Origin: Peromyscus leucopus
Lineage: Eukaryota; Chordata; Mammalia; Rodentia; Cricetidae
Assembly (NCBI RefSeq): GCF_004664715.2
Contig: NC_051075.1
Coordinates: 38,091,958 to 38,155,957, forward strand
DNA length: 64,000 nt
Reading direction: 5' to 3'
The notes under the pieces were generated by a model that had not been told where the DNA came from, ran no database searches, and saw nothing but the letters and a program-made list of their open reading frames with translations. Positions 10,899 to 20,776 of this stretch are shown one piece after another. Each line of letters begins with the position of its first letter. Position 1 is the first letter of the stretch. Both the position numbers and the translations under genes were made by a program.

Positions 10899-11240
10899 CT
10901 GGTTTCCTGTTGCTGTCATAAAAACCTTTGACAAAAGCAGCCTAAAGGCTTGAACTATGGTTCGAGGGTACAGTTTATCACAGCAGGGAAGTTGAGGCAC
11001 CAGGAGCTTGAAGCAGAGGTTTACATCCCACCCACAATCAAGAAACAGAGAGTGATGAATGAATGCTGCTACCCATGCACACAGGTCCCTTTCTCCACGC
11101 ACACAGTACAGGATCCCATCTAGGGAATGGTGCCGCCTGTGGTGGACAAGCCTTCCCCCTCAACGAGCACAGTTGAGATGACGTACCACAAGCATGTTCA
11201 GAAGCTCATTCATTTCCCAGGTGATTCTGCATTCTGTCAA
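10899..11240 (-). mobile_element. Family A repeat copy, inverted orientation
   Basis: It begins tgctgtcctggtttcctgtt and contains acaaaagcagcctaaaggc and gaatgaatgctgct, matching the reverse-oriented family A copies at 24600 and 36419. It is diverged. Confidence 0.6.
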
Positions 11241-11840
11241 GGGGAAGGTTAGTACTAACCATTTCACTTGGGTCATCTTTCCAGTACCCATCACCACCCT
11301 CACTCTCCTAAATCTGATGACTTAAGCTTGCAATGTATGTTTCCATCCCTTCTGTCAATACGCACACTGGAATATAAGAGACCCTGGGTGATTCAGCCTA
11401 CAGAGATCATTTTTGGAGTACACAAAATAGGACAGAGAAGGGCAGGAGGAGGCATTTGAAGGGGCTAACGGAGAATACTCAACAGTGATAGGTAAGCACT
11501 CCTGCAAACCAGAAAACTCAGAAACTCAGGAGGAGCCTGCCGGTGACAACATCCACGTTTTAACCATGCTCGCTGACTCCAAATCCCATCTCATGCTTCT
11601 TCCAAGAGGGTTTAAGGCTCCATAAAATTTGGAAATTCTCACAGGCCATGATATTTCGGACCTGTGGGAAAGATAATGGTGTCAGTGAGGATGAGGTGGT
11701 AATGGTTATTGTGATATAGTATCAGTGATGGCGATGGTGGTGGTGGCGATGGTGAAGATAAAAAGGATGGGGATAATGAAGATGGTTATGATGTTGGCGA
11801 TGACGGCAGTAATGGCAGAGGTGGTTGGGTGGCAGGGAGA

Positions 11841-11876
<36 letters not shown>

Positions 11877-12564
11877 GTGTGTGGTAAATGAGAATGGTGG
11901 TATTTTCAACAGTATTCGTCTCTCCAGGGAGAGCTGAAGGCAGATGAAACCCATCTTCCTATAGTTCATTCCCCTGTTTTTTTCCCCATTTCATTTTTAC
12001 CACCTCCTGTGAGATGCGCATTATCATCCTTCCCATTTCAGATGAGGGGCCTGAAGCCAATGCGGTTTTCCAACAATCTCGAAGAGAAGCTGTAATAAGC
12101 ACTTAAGTCATTCTTTATATTTCAGTATTGGTGAAAATAGGCTATGGGCAATTTAGTGGCCTAAAAACCACCGATTTTTCAAGTTTAAAATAAAAGCCCA
12201 TTTTCTTCACACCAAATCATTTCTGAGCCTTTGAGAGAGAGAGAATAAACCGAAGTAGGTTACCTTGGAGGTATTTCAGTTTTGCTGTTACCAATGTTAC
12301 TCTCAGATGGCAAACTGAAAATACAGATGAAGGCACATAGCGGATTCTGCTTATTTTATGAAATGAAAGTTCGAAGTATTGTCCCCTGGCTTGGCCAGTC
12401 TGTAACAGTTTCAGATCAGCCTGTGGGAAGAGAGTGGTTGGTCCCCTACCCCTGCTCAGCTCCCACCTTGCCTGGTCATGATTTAGATAGATGTCCACAG
12501 TTCCTGCAGGGCAGCCCGTGTGCTGTAGCATGGCCCTAAGGGCCCTGACAAAGCTCCTCTAGCC
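11241..12564. other. Single-copy sequence with GAT-rich tract
   Basis: No gene is seen. An impure GAT/GGT tract (about 11675-11880) holds a purer (ATG)n microsatellite at 11841-11876. The polyhistidine-containing minus-strand frame at 11706-11969 is simply its translation. Confidence 0.55.
11841..11876. repeat. (ATG)n microsatellite
   Basis: Twelve uninterrupted ATG units within a longer degenerate GAT/GGT-rich tract. Confidence 0.95.
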
Positions 12565-12639
12565 CAGTGGTTCTCAATCTTCCTAATGCCCTTTGATACA
12601 GTGCCTCATGCTGGGGTGACCTCCTCCCCCCAGTCATAA

Positions 12640-12640
12640 A

Positions 12641-12679
<39 letters not shown>

Positions 12680-12687
12680 TTATTATT
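12640..12687. repeat. (ATT)n microsatellite
   Basis: About fifteen ATT units directly before the ID SINE. They may represent the expanded tail of that minus-strand SINE. Confidence 0.9.
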
Positions 12688-12689
12688 CT

Positions 12690-12745
12690 GGAGCTGAGGA
12701 CCAAACCCAACAAGCGCTCTACCACTGAGCTAAATCCCCAACCCC
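12690..12745 (-). mobile_element. ID SINE, internally deleted
   Basis: It reads gagctgaggaccaaaccca, then caagcgctctaccactgagc, ending aatccccaacccc: the complement of a rodent ID element. The segment around gggccttgcgcttgctagg present in the other two copies is missing. It is nested in the hAT relic. Confidence 0.85.
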
Positions 12746-12890
12746 AATTACTTTTGTTGCTACTTCATAACTCTAATTTTGCTGCTGTCATGAATGTAAA
12801 ATAAGTATCTGAAATGCAACCCTGTGAAAGGGTCGATCAACTCCCAAGGGGTTCCCCAACCTGTAGGTTGGCAAACACTGTTTTGACATA

Positions 12891-14600
12891 TTCCGTCCTT
12901 TTGTCCTTGGGCTCAGGGGTGCTGACTCTTCCTCTTGTACCGTCCCTATAACCTCGCCATGCTACGTGCTCAGTATCAAGCTAATACTATTCAGCTCCTT
13001 ACCTGTCCCTCTCTGTCCTGCTCTTTGGTCCCAAGCTTGACACTTCGCATGTCCCCTTGGCCAGCAACGCTGTCGGGTTTGCCAACACAGACCGCTGCAA
13101 GGAGCCCAGAGGACGGAAGGAAGCAGAGGGGCTCTGTTTTCCCATTGCTTCTTCCTCCTGTCACAGTCCGCTCAATAGCCACCCCCCTCCCTGGACACTG
13201 GTGATGGGATCTAATCTCTGGGTCCTCCTGTCACCCCCTGTACCACCCTCATGGTGAGGCTGTCCAGAGCTGGTAACAACAGCTTCACCTGTCCTTCAGG
13301 GGCCTGAGTCCCAGATCTGTGTCCCCCTTTGAGTTCTGGGCTGTACCGCCCAAAGCTTTGCTCCCCAGTCATGGGCTGTTGGCTGCTTTTTTACACCTTT
13401 TTTTCCCAGTTTTTTGTTTGTTTGTTTGTTTGTTTGTTTGTTTTGTGTGTGTGTTCTCCTTTACATATTCAAATCCTATTCCTACCCCCCTGCTCCTACT
13501 TTGTGCTCGGATTAGCTAATATTGAGATTCCTGTTAGCTGCTGTCTCTGGAAATAGTCCTGTCTTTAATTTTCAGCCAAATACTTGGAATGTTTCATCTG
13601 ATTCCTGCTGAGATTGAGACAGGTAATCTTGGAATTGTTGGGAGAGAGGATTAAGTCAAGATCAAGGTAAAGTGATGGCGAAGTTGAAAGTTCCATTAAC
13701 TGAAAGGCACTGTGTGGTATTACTGCTGTTGGTGGCGGTGGTCTTCCAGATGAGACGACACCGGAAGGTCTCCATAGCCCCAGCGTCCCCTGAGGCGCTA
13801 GTGTCTGCAGGAGAAGAATAATAAACAAGCAAACAGCTGCAGCCTTCATCTCAACAGAGCCCTGGTGGGACAGAAAGAGAAGCGAAGACCAGAACCCTGT
13901 CTCCTGCCTAAGAGAGGATGTGGGGAATATAATTAAAAGCCCATGTTTCATATTCCCGAGTTAACGTAGGGGAAGAAGCCGGCGTGTCTGTGTCCTTGAA
14001 TGATACAGAGTCCAGCTCCACCCAACAGGCTCCGACCCCATTTGTCAGTCTCCAGGACTTCAGCGACACTTCAGTGTCCCCACTTAAAATGAAAAATAGG
14101 GTTGCTTCTCCGGAATAGTCAAAGACTGGAAAATCCCTGACCACCAGCCAGCTCCTAATCACCAGGAAGCCTAGCCCTCCAGAAGTTTCCCTAGCAGGAT
14201 GTAGTGGGTCCTTGACTCTTTCAGGAGGGGGTCTTCCCTTCCAAGGGAGCAAAGGATGTAAGGAGACGCGGTGGTCTCTGCAGGAGCTGCACATGGCTCG
14301 AGGATCACAGGGCAGGGTGGGGAGGGGTCAGGAAATGCTGTGGATAATCCCAGTGATGAGGACCTGGGTTTGCTTGCATGATGGTTTGGTAGATTGTACA
14401 TTCAGAAAAATATTCACCATCAGCCCCTGCCTGAAGACCAAACAATATCTAGGTGAGAAATTCCGGAGCATCTTTAGCAACTGTTAATGAAGAAAATCCA
14501 GTTTTCTTGAGCAGGATTTGTTTATTCTCCAACGCTGGCTTGGTCTCTTTGAATTCAGGTAGAACCAAGCATGCTTAAAAAAAAAAATCCTCATGTATGT
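12891..14600. other. Mostly single-copy sequence, no gene supported
   Basis: A (TTTG)n tract lies at 13412-13445. A minus-strand frame at 13565-13951 contains an internal Met with a hydrophobic leader and is listed separately. Otherwise nothing is recognised. Confidence 0.45.
13565..13849 (-). other. Small ORF with signal-peptide-like start (doubtful)
   Basis: The second Met of a 128-codon frame starts a 94-codon ORF with a leader reading MKAAAVCLFIILLLQTLAP: a positive residue, a hydrophobic core, then small/polar residues. The base three before ATG is G. After the leader there is only one cysteine and no family I recognise, and no convincing splice donor follows. It is probably a chance frame. 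I include it because the leader is unusually good. Confidence 0.12.
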
Positions 14601-14693
14601 GACCTACTCACCTGCAGTGTATCTTTTTTTTATCATGACCTTCATGACACTATCCAACTATTTTTCTCTCCCTCAAGTTATCTTTTTCTCCCC
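14601..14693 (+). repeat. Left arm of a 91-bp inverted repeat
   Basis: This 93-bp segment (gacctactcacctgcagtgt to ttatctttttctcccc) is the reverse complement of 15315-15405. I count one substitution (near 14670) and a T8 versus T6 run length difference. Similarity stops abruptly at both ends. I recognise no repeat family in the arms. Confidence 0.95.
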
Positions 14694-15314
14694 ATCCATG
14701 TCCAGGAAATGTATGAAATCCAATAAAGTATTTGCAGGATCTGTGTGAATATATAGGGATCTGGAACATTTTGTGGAAACTGTCTTGTGAGTCACAAGAT
14801 CCAGTACCCACTCTTTGGCTCTTCTCTCACCCCAGAATTCATCACGGAAGGACATGAGGACTTTGACCTTGAGTCTCGGTCAACCTCCTGACCCATGTGC
14901 TTCATGGAGTCGTTCAATGAGTGGTGGTTAAGTGGAGCATCCCCTAACAGGCATCCTTCAACTTCCACTCGTACATCCTTTCCACCATGAAGGCTGGCTT
15001 GTGATGAAAGACTCTTTCGGGGACCTTAGTAACAGTGTCTTGTGTTTGGGGGATGGTTCTTCCCACAGTGGTCTTGAAATCAGAGATTAGATGCAGGGTT
15101 GGAAGGCAGAGTGCTGGACTGGTTTCTCCACCTACACCCGTTGTCCTGTGCTATCATCTGTAAAACCATAGTCTTTCCCCTTCCTCCTACTCAATGAAAG
15201 TGTGAGGGAGACACATGATAAAAATGAGAACAAGGAATTCTGTCATGAGCTCGTAGTGTTAGCTTTGACGGCTTAAACGTGGGTCGGCCATCTGATTTAG
15301 CTTTTAAGCCGTGA
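14694..15314. other. 621-bp spacer between inverted repeat arms
   Basis: Unique sequence with no recognised gene or repeat. Together with the arms it would form a hairpin with a 91-bp stem if transcribed through. Confidence 0.6.
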
Positions 15315-15405
15315 GGGGAGAAAAAGATAACTTGAGGGAGAGAAAAATGGTTGGATAGTGTCATGAAGGTCATGATAAAAAAGATACACTGCAGGTGAGT
15401 AGGTC
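15315..15405 (-). repeat. Right arm of a 91-bp inverted repeat
   Basis: Reverse complement of 14601-14693 with 90 of 91 aligned bases identical plus one 2-base indel in the T-run. A B3 SINE follows 30 bp downstream but shows no relation to the arm. Confidence 0.95.
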
Positions 15406-15434
15406 AGAAGGAACTTTAGGATGGAACTGTAGAT

Positions 15435-15655
15435 GGGGCTGGAGAGATGGCTAAGTGGTTAAGAACACTGGCTGCTCTTCTAGGAGACCTGAGTACGATT
15501 TCTAAGACCTACACGGTGGCTTACAACTATAATAACATCAGTCCTAGGGGATCTGACACCCTCTTCTACCCTCCGTGAGTACCAGGTACTCACAGTCATT
15601 CACAGATATATATGCAGGCAAAATACCCATACCATAAAATAATAATTTTGTTTAA
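15435..15655 (+). mobile_element. B3-type SINE
   Basis: Head ggggctggagagatggctaa, B-box region gacctgagtacgatttct, tail ataaaataataattttg. It has typical B3 length and is moderately diverged. Flanks share agatgg. Confidence 0.8.
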
Positions 15656-15682
15656 GAGATGGAATAATGGGCGAGGGAGCTT

Positions 15683-15775
15683 GAGTTATAGCTAAATGGT
15701 ATAGCACCTGCCTGGCATGTGGAAGGCCCCGGGTTTACAACCAATGCTGCAGGCAAAACAAAAAACAAAACAGTG
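15683..15775 (+). mobile_element. tRNA-derived ID-like SINE
   Basis: It contains ttatagctaaatggtatagc, acctgcctggcatgtg and an A/C-rich tail (caaaacaaaaaacaaaaca). This resembles the tRNA-like head of ID/B4 elements and is diverged. Confidence 0.55.
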
Positions 15776-18011
15776 GACATGAGCGATAATATTGCAGGAA
15801 GGGAAGACTGTTCACTTCCTGTTATCCTAGTCATAGTTGAAGTTATTTTCTTCTCTAGCTTTGCTATGACCCCTGATTGGCTCGAACATTAACGTGCAGA
15901 CAGGGTTATTGAGTCGAACCATATTTGAGTGATTTTTAGAATGCACGTTTTTCGCATCCCAGAATCACTGGGGATCAGTTGATGGTGATCCAGGCTCAGT
16001 GGGCATGATTAATATGACTTAATCATAGCAGCTTTTCCTGTCATCCCTTCAGCTGAACTGAGTGCTTTGAGGGGATGGTGGGATCTGAGTTCAATTGTCA
16101 TTTAAAAGGTCCTCAGGAAGATTACACTGTGATTTGACATTGAAAAGAAAAATGGGACTTCCCTTTCAGAAGCAGAGCAGCAGGGCTTGAATTTGGTATC
16201 TGTGAAGCAGATGTGCATGCTCTGAGGAATGAACACATCGAAGACTCTAAAGCAGGAAGAGCCATCCCTTAGGTAGACAAGGCTGTTGTTTAGGTATACA
16301 AAAGGCTTGGGTATCACAAACCCAGCCAGGTGGCAGTCTTTCTACTGTTTGCGTCCTGGTGAGTGAACCATGCAAGCAACCAGAGGTTGGCATGGCTGTG
16401 GAGGCCTGCGGTTGAGGCATCACACTGTGAAGTTTAAAAGAAAATATTTTTTTTTCTTGGTGGTATGTGAGAAAATATACTTTACAAGCTATAGAAAACG
16501 GTCCAAATGCAGTATTTACAATATTCAGGGAGCTATCACCATCTTTATAGGAAAATGACGACAGCCCCTTAACTGGGAACCTCCTCTGCTGAGACTGATC
16601 TCGGAGCTGGCGGTGTGAGAGCAGGGACATGTTGTGTACCTACAATCCCCTGTGCCCACTTCATGAATGGGGAAAGAAAGGATCTGCCCTCCTTTTAGAC
16701 ATGAACTTGAGATTCACAAATCAAATAGACAAACCTGGAGATCTTGATTTAAGCAAAGGATGTTGGGTTTGGAAATGCCAAACCAATGTACAATTCTCAA
16801 ACGTCTAGCCATTCCAGTACCTCCCAACACACATACATGTCTTAAAGCAAATCTGACTGGTAAATATTTAATTATCTCCAAGATTATACCTTTAAATTTA
16901 CCCAGCATGATTATTTCATGAACATATTAAATTCTATACAATCAATTATTAATGTCTCTAAAATAATAAAACTACTTGACGTTAATAAAAGCACCAGCAA
17001 ATTAAATGTTGCAAATGTCTGCCTCCCTGCCAAATTTCAAATAAGCAGAACAGGGAGAAAGAGAATACTAACACATTGGTCTTATTCAGCTCACTCATCA
17101 CACCGTGACTGTCCTTCAGGTAGATTAAAAAAGTTCTAGACATGTCTCCATCATATGTATCATAATTATTAATTTGGGCTCCTGGGCAGAGTGCCATGAA
17201 TTGGCTCAAAAAAAAAAAAAAAAAGCAATGTATCTCTGTAGTCGTATGCACACTCTTGGCTAGCATAAGCTGCGTGGTGATGCTAGGTTAAGAGGTAGGT
17301 TTTGGGTGCTGTAGATGCATGAAATGTGCTTGCATTTCAAAGGAAGATAGGAGCCAGGAGTCATTAGTGAACAGTTCGGATCTGGTGCATCCTTGGCACC
17401 TCTCAGAAAATAAACACTTTAGATGAATATTTTGATTTAGCAGGAGACCAGGCAAGGAGCAGTGACAGCGGCCGAGACTCATGAGTGACAAGACACTTAG
17501 AAAATGGCGTCTTGATCCTGTCTTGGTTTGGGAATTGGCAGCCAAAATGTCCCTGCTCAGAGTAAACAAGCAAACTCCACTGCATTCCTATGCCACCCAG
17601 GCCTAGTCTGGCACTTTGAACTGTGTTTTTAAGTGACAAAGCCCAGGCCCAAGCGTTTAGTTGTCCTATCTTCCTGACTGGGTCAGAGATACTCCGTGTG
17701 TGATAAGATTGGGGTTTCAGAGGTTGTCCCCAGGCTGCTGTCACTGTTACCTGTAATTTGAAAATACGAAGGGGCCAGGCCTGGTGGGCTATTCTTTGCT
17801 TCCATGGGATTCCTCGACTTCAGAGGCCTGGCCTGGCAGATGATGGTGCTCAGCCTCTGGATGCCCTTCACTAAGAGATGACTCAGAAGATAAGAGTGTC
17901 TCCGAGTCCAGCACAGAGCAGTGCTTGTTCAAAACAGATGCCTGGATCGTGCACAGCGGGGATGCTTGTCAGGAGTCTTGGAGTTGGCTTTGGCTACTCT
18001 GATCTGCAGGT

Positions 18012-18185
18012 GATTTGAAGAAAGAAGTTGTAAAGGATTTTGGTCCTCCAGATGTCGAGATGGATGAAGAGATAGACAAAGAGAATGATGATAAAATGAA
18101 TGAAGTGATGAGTGGAGAGAAGGACGCCTTGTTTCGGGAAGGTTCTGCCCTTCCTGTGTTCAGTCTGCTGGGTCTGAGTCTTTAG
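18012..18185 (+). other. Acidic open stretch, possible exon relic (doubtful)
   Basis: A 57-codon open stretch without a start Met follows a ctgatctgcag that could act as a weak splice acceptor. Its first 37 residues are strongly charged (for example DVEMDEEIDKENDDKMNE), unlike the neighbouring frames, before the stop at 18183-18185. I recognise no family, and the polypyrimidine tract is poor. It may be chance in a GAT/GAA-rich segment. Confidence 0.12.
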
Positions 18186-18552
18186 CTTGTCTTTGGAGGA
18201 TGGCCTGGGAGGAGCCCTGGGAGACTTCTGCTTTTTCGGAGATGTGCTGCAGGGAGTTTGGCTCCCTGGATCTCAGCAGCTGGACTGTCCCTGCTTAGCT
18301 CTACCACCTCTCCATTAGCATTTCTTTTGAGCCAAGGAGAGCATGTGATGTGCTATCTGGGCCAAATCCATAACCAAGAATTGCATGCAGAGCTGTGCCT
18401 TTCCCAGCTCCTGACCCATCAAGGCCATGCATGCATGCATGAGAGGTCTGGAGAAGAAAACATCTATAGCACAGTTCTGCAGTCTTCTACCTAGGAGGAG
18501 GCAGAATGGCGCAGTGGAAGAGTAATGGCCCAAGAACCCTAAGACATTTAGC

Positions 18553-18582
18553 CATTCATTCATTCATTCATTCATTCATTCA
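18553..18582. repeat. (CATT)n microsatellite
   Basis: About seven CATT units. Confidence 0.95.
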
Positions 18583-19950
18583 GCAAATACCTGATTGTTT
18601 ACCATGGACTCAATGCTGTATTAGGATTCAGGGTTGGATATGGCATAGTTCCTGTCCTTGAATGGCCTCATGTTTGTCCAAGTAGATCTGAAAGTTTCGA
18701 CAAGAGGGAGGATTGGAATTGCATTCTAGAAACAGAGCGAGGGGCATAGAGAGCCTTGTTCTAGCAGGTGATCCTCTATCACAGAGTGGCAGATGATCTG
18801 CTGATTTGAAAAACTAATGGAGATGTTGAGTGGTCAAGGACACTTCTTCCCACCTGTCCGAATTAACACCTACCTTGATTCCTACAAAAATCGTGATCAA
18901 ATCCATTTTAAAAAGCTATCAGTTGGTTGTTTAATGATAATTGTAAGTGCTGAGAGGCATGTGGCATCATGAGAGCTCACAAAAGGATACCTGGTTCAGG
19001 GTTGGACGTGAAGCAGAGATTTCTTCTTATACAAGTAACTCAAACTGAAACCAGAATAAGAGGAGTGTGGAATGAATGCTGTCCTGGAACCTCGCCATGA
19101 AGACTGAAGCCTGGGAAAGTGTTCCAGCAAGGTTAAGGAAGCAGGTGAGATAGCAGAGATTTTCTTTCTGCTTAGTGTATGATCTTGAGATGTTTTCTCA
19201 TCTGTAAAAGGTCCGACCTGACCAGCTGCAGCAAGGGTTAGACGCTGTCTTGCAGAATGTAACTTTACTAAAGCAAATTATCGTAGGACTCGGTGTCTGA
19301 GAACTCCTATTTCCTCTTCTGAGAACTATCAGGTGGTTTTGGTATACCCTCAGCCACACAGGAGGCTGTCTGTGCTGGGGAAGCTGGAATATTCAACCTG
19401 TTACTGGCCTCAAGACATCCTGTCCAGGGTCTCCTGTGAACTCAGCCAAAATGCATGCCTTTCTATAGCTGGCCAGCTCCTGGGAAGGAGCAGCCTTCCT
19501 AGTTTCTGGGGTGCCCTCACTTTGATTTACTCTTTCCATTTTTTCAGACTCAATGAATCCCAGCCTGTTCTTTTTTTGCTGAGTTTTAAAAAGGATGTTT
19601 GCTGATGAAATCAGCAGCTCTTGTTTAGATAAACATCCATTTTTTTTTATAACCCATGAGGTCCATATTAATAAAATATGTAGACACTGATGAATCAACA
19701 CAGCATTTGGTGGTAGATGGCCTCACCAAAATGGAATCACACCTCCCATTTGTTTAAATTTTATGTATTAATTCTGCATGGTTCAGCAACACCAGTGGAG
19801 ACTAGATCTAGGCTGAAAGGAGACCTCTCTGCTCATCCCCCGTGCCATCTTCCCTCCTTAAAGGCGGGTAGACAGCTCATGCAGATTTTCCAGACTGAAC
19901 ATGGTATCTGCCCTCAAAGTACAATTTCCTCTCTGCAAGAGTTCACGGAG

Positions 19951-20099
19951 AGCCAGGCGGTGGTGGCGCACGCCTTTAATCCCAGCACTTGGGAGGCAGA
20001 GTCAGGTGGATCATTGTGAGTTCGAGGCCAGCCTGGGCTACCAAGTGAGTTCCAGGAAAGGTGCAAAGCTACACAGAGAAACCCTGTCTCGAAAAAACC

Positions 20100-20126
<27 letters not shown>
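19951..20126 (+). mobile_element. B1 SINE with long A tail, 14-bp TSD
   Basis: Full-length young-subtype B1 (agccaggcggtggtggcgca to an A-tract of about 28). The perfect direct repeat aagagttcacggag flanks it at 19937-19950 and 20127-20140. The pure long tail suggests a recent insertion. Confidence 0.95.
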
Positions 20127-20131
<5 letters not shown>

Positions 20132-20629
20132 TTCACGGAGCATCTCTCTTCCAGTGCACGCCTGTGCCGTCACATGAGCTCTTCTCCTCCCTTAATGAAG
20201 GAGGCATAGGAAAGCTCTCTGGGGCCCAGACACCTAATGGTGACGTAGCCACTTGTCTGCCACTTGTCTGCTGTGGCGTTATACAGAATGAACTTGACTA
20301 CACGTAACAGGAAAATTGACCGGGGAATCTCACACAGAGAGATTAATTGATTTAGTCAGTCAGTCCGTCAAACAATAAAGCTGAAAGACACCACCTTGGT
20401 TGGCCCCCAGCTGAATGCTCTCATCCAGCCCCAGGTTCTCTGTGTCTCTCTCTTTTCTATTAACCTTAGCATGTGGCCATTTTCTCCACAAGCTTACGGC
20501 TTTATTCAAAAGATGTCCATGCCCATGCCTGCTTTATACCTCGTTTCCTCTCTAGCAGGACAAATAGGGCAGGGTACTGGCTCTATATTTGTTCTACTGT
20601 GTAAGAAAGCAGTTTTGAAAGAAATTATC

Positions 20630-20767
20630 GGTGCCGGAGGGGTGGCTCAGTGGTTAAGAGCACTGGCTGAGTTCAATTCCTAGCAACCACGTGATGGCTC
20701 ACAGCCATCTATAATAGGATCTGATACCTTCATACATAAAATATAAATAAACAAAATTTTAAAAAAT
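20630..20767 (+). mobile_element. B2 SINE with internal deletions
   Basis: It carries a B2 head (ggtggctcagtggttaagag), agttcaattcctagcaacca and a tail ataaatataaataaac-like end. It lacks the usual gctcttccagaggtcct block and the central tctggtgtgtctgaag block. The TSD is gaaattatc at 20621-20629 and 20768-20776. Confidence 0.85.
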
Positions 20768-20776
20768 GAAATTATC

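Larger units (their letters stand above)
12565..12890. mobile_element. hAT-type nonautonomous DNA transposon (URR1-like)
   Basis: The ends form an imperfect terminal inverted repeat: cagtggttctcaatcttcct at 12565 and gtaggttggcaaacactg ending at 12890. The interior phrases (ttgttgctacttcataactc, ccctgtgaaagggtcgatca) are typical of the rodent URR1/MER5-like hAT group. It is interrupted by an (ATT)n tract and an ID SINE. No transposase is encoded. I could not see a clear 8-bp TSD. Confidence 0.75.
15776..19936. other. Long single-copy stretch, no gene seen
   Basis: No dispersed repeat is recognised across about 4 kb. It contains an A-run at 17209-17224 and a CATT microsatellite at 18553-18582. 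The AT-rich segment 16850-17130 has several TAAT/ATTA cores and looks like a candidate conserved non-coding element. Frames on either strand lack recognisable protein sequence. Confidence 0.45.

Noticed and set aside
11706..11969. Minus-strand ORF with 13 histidines
   Set aside because: Complement of an (ATG)n microsatellite, with no conserved context.
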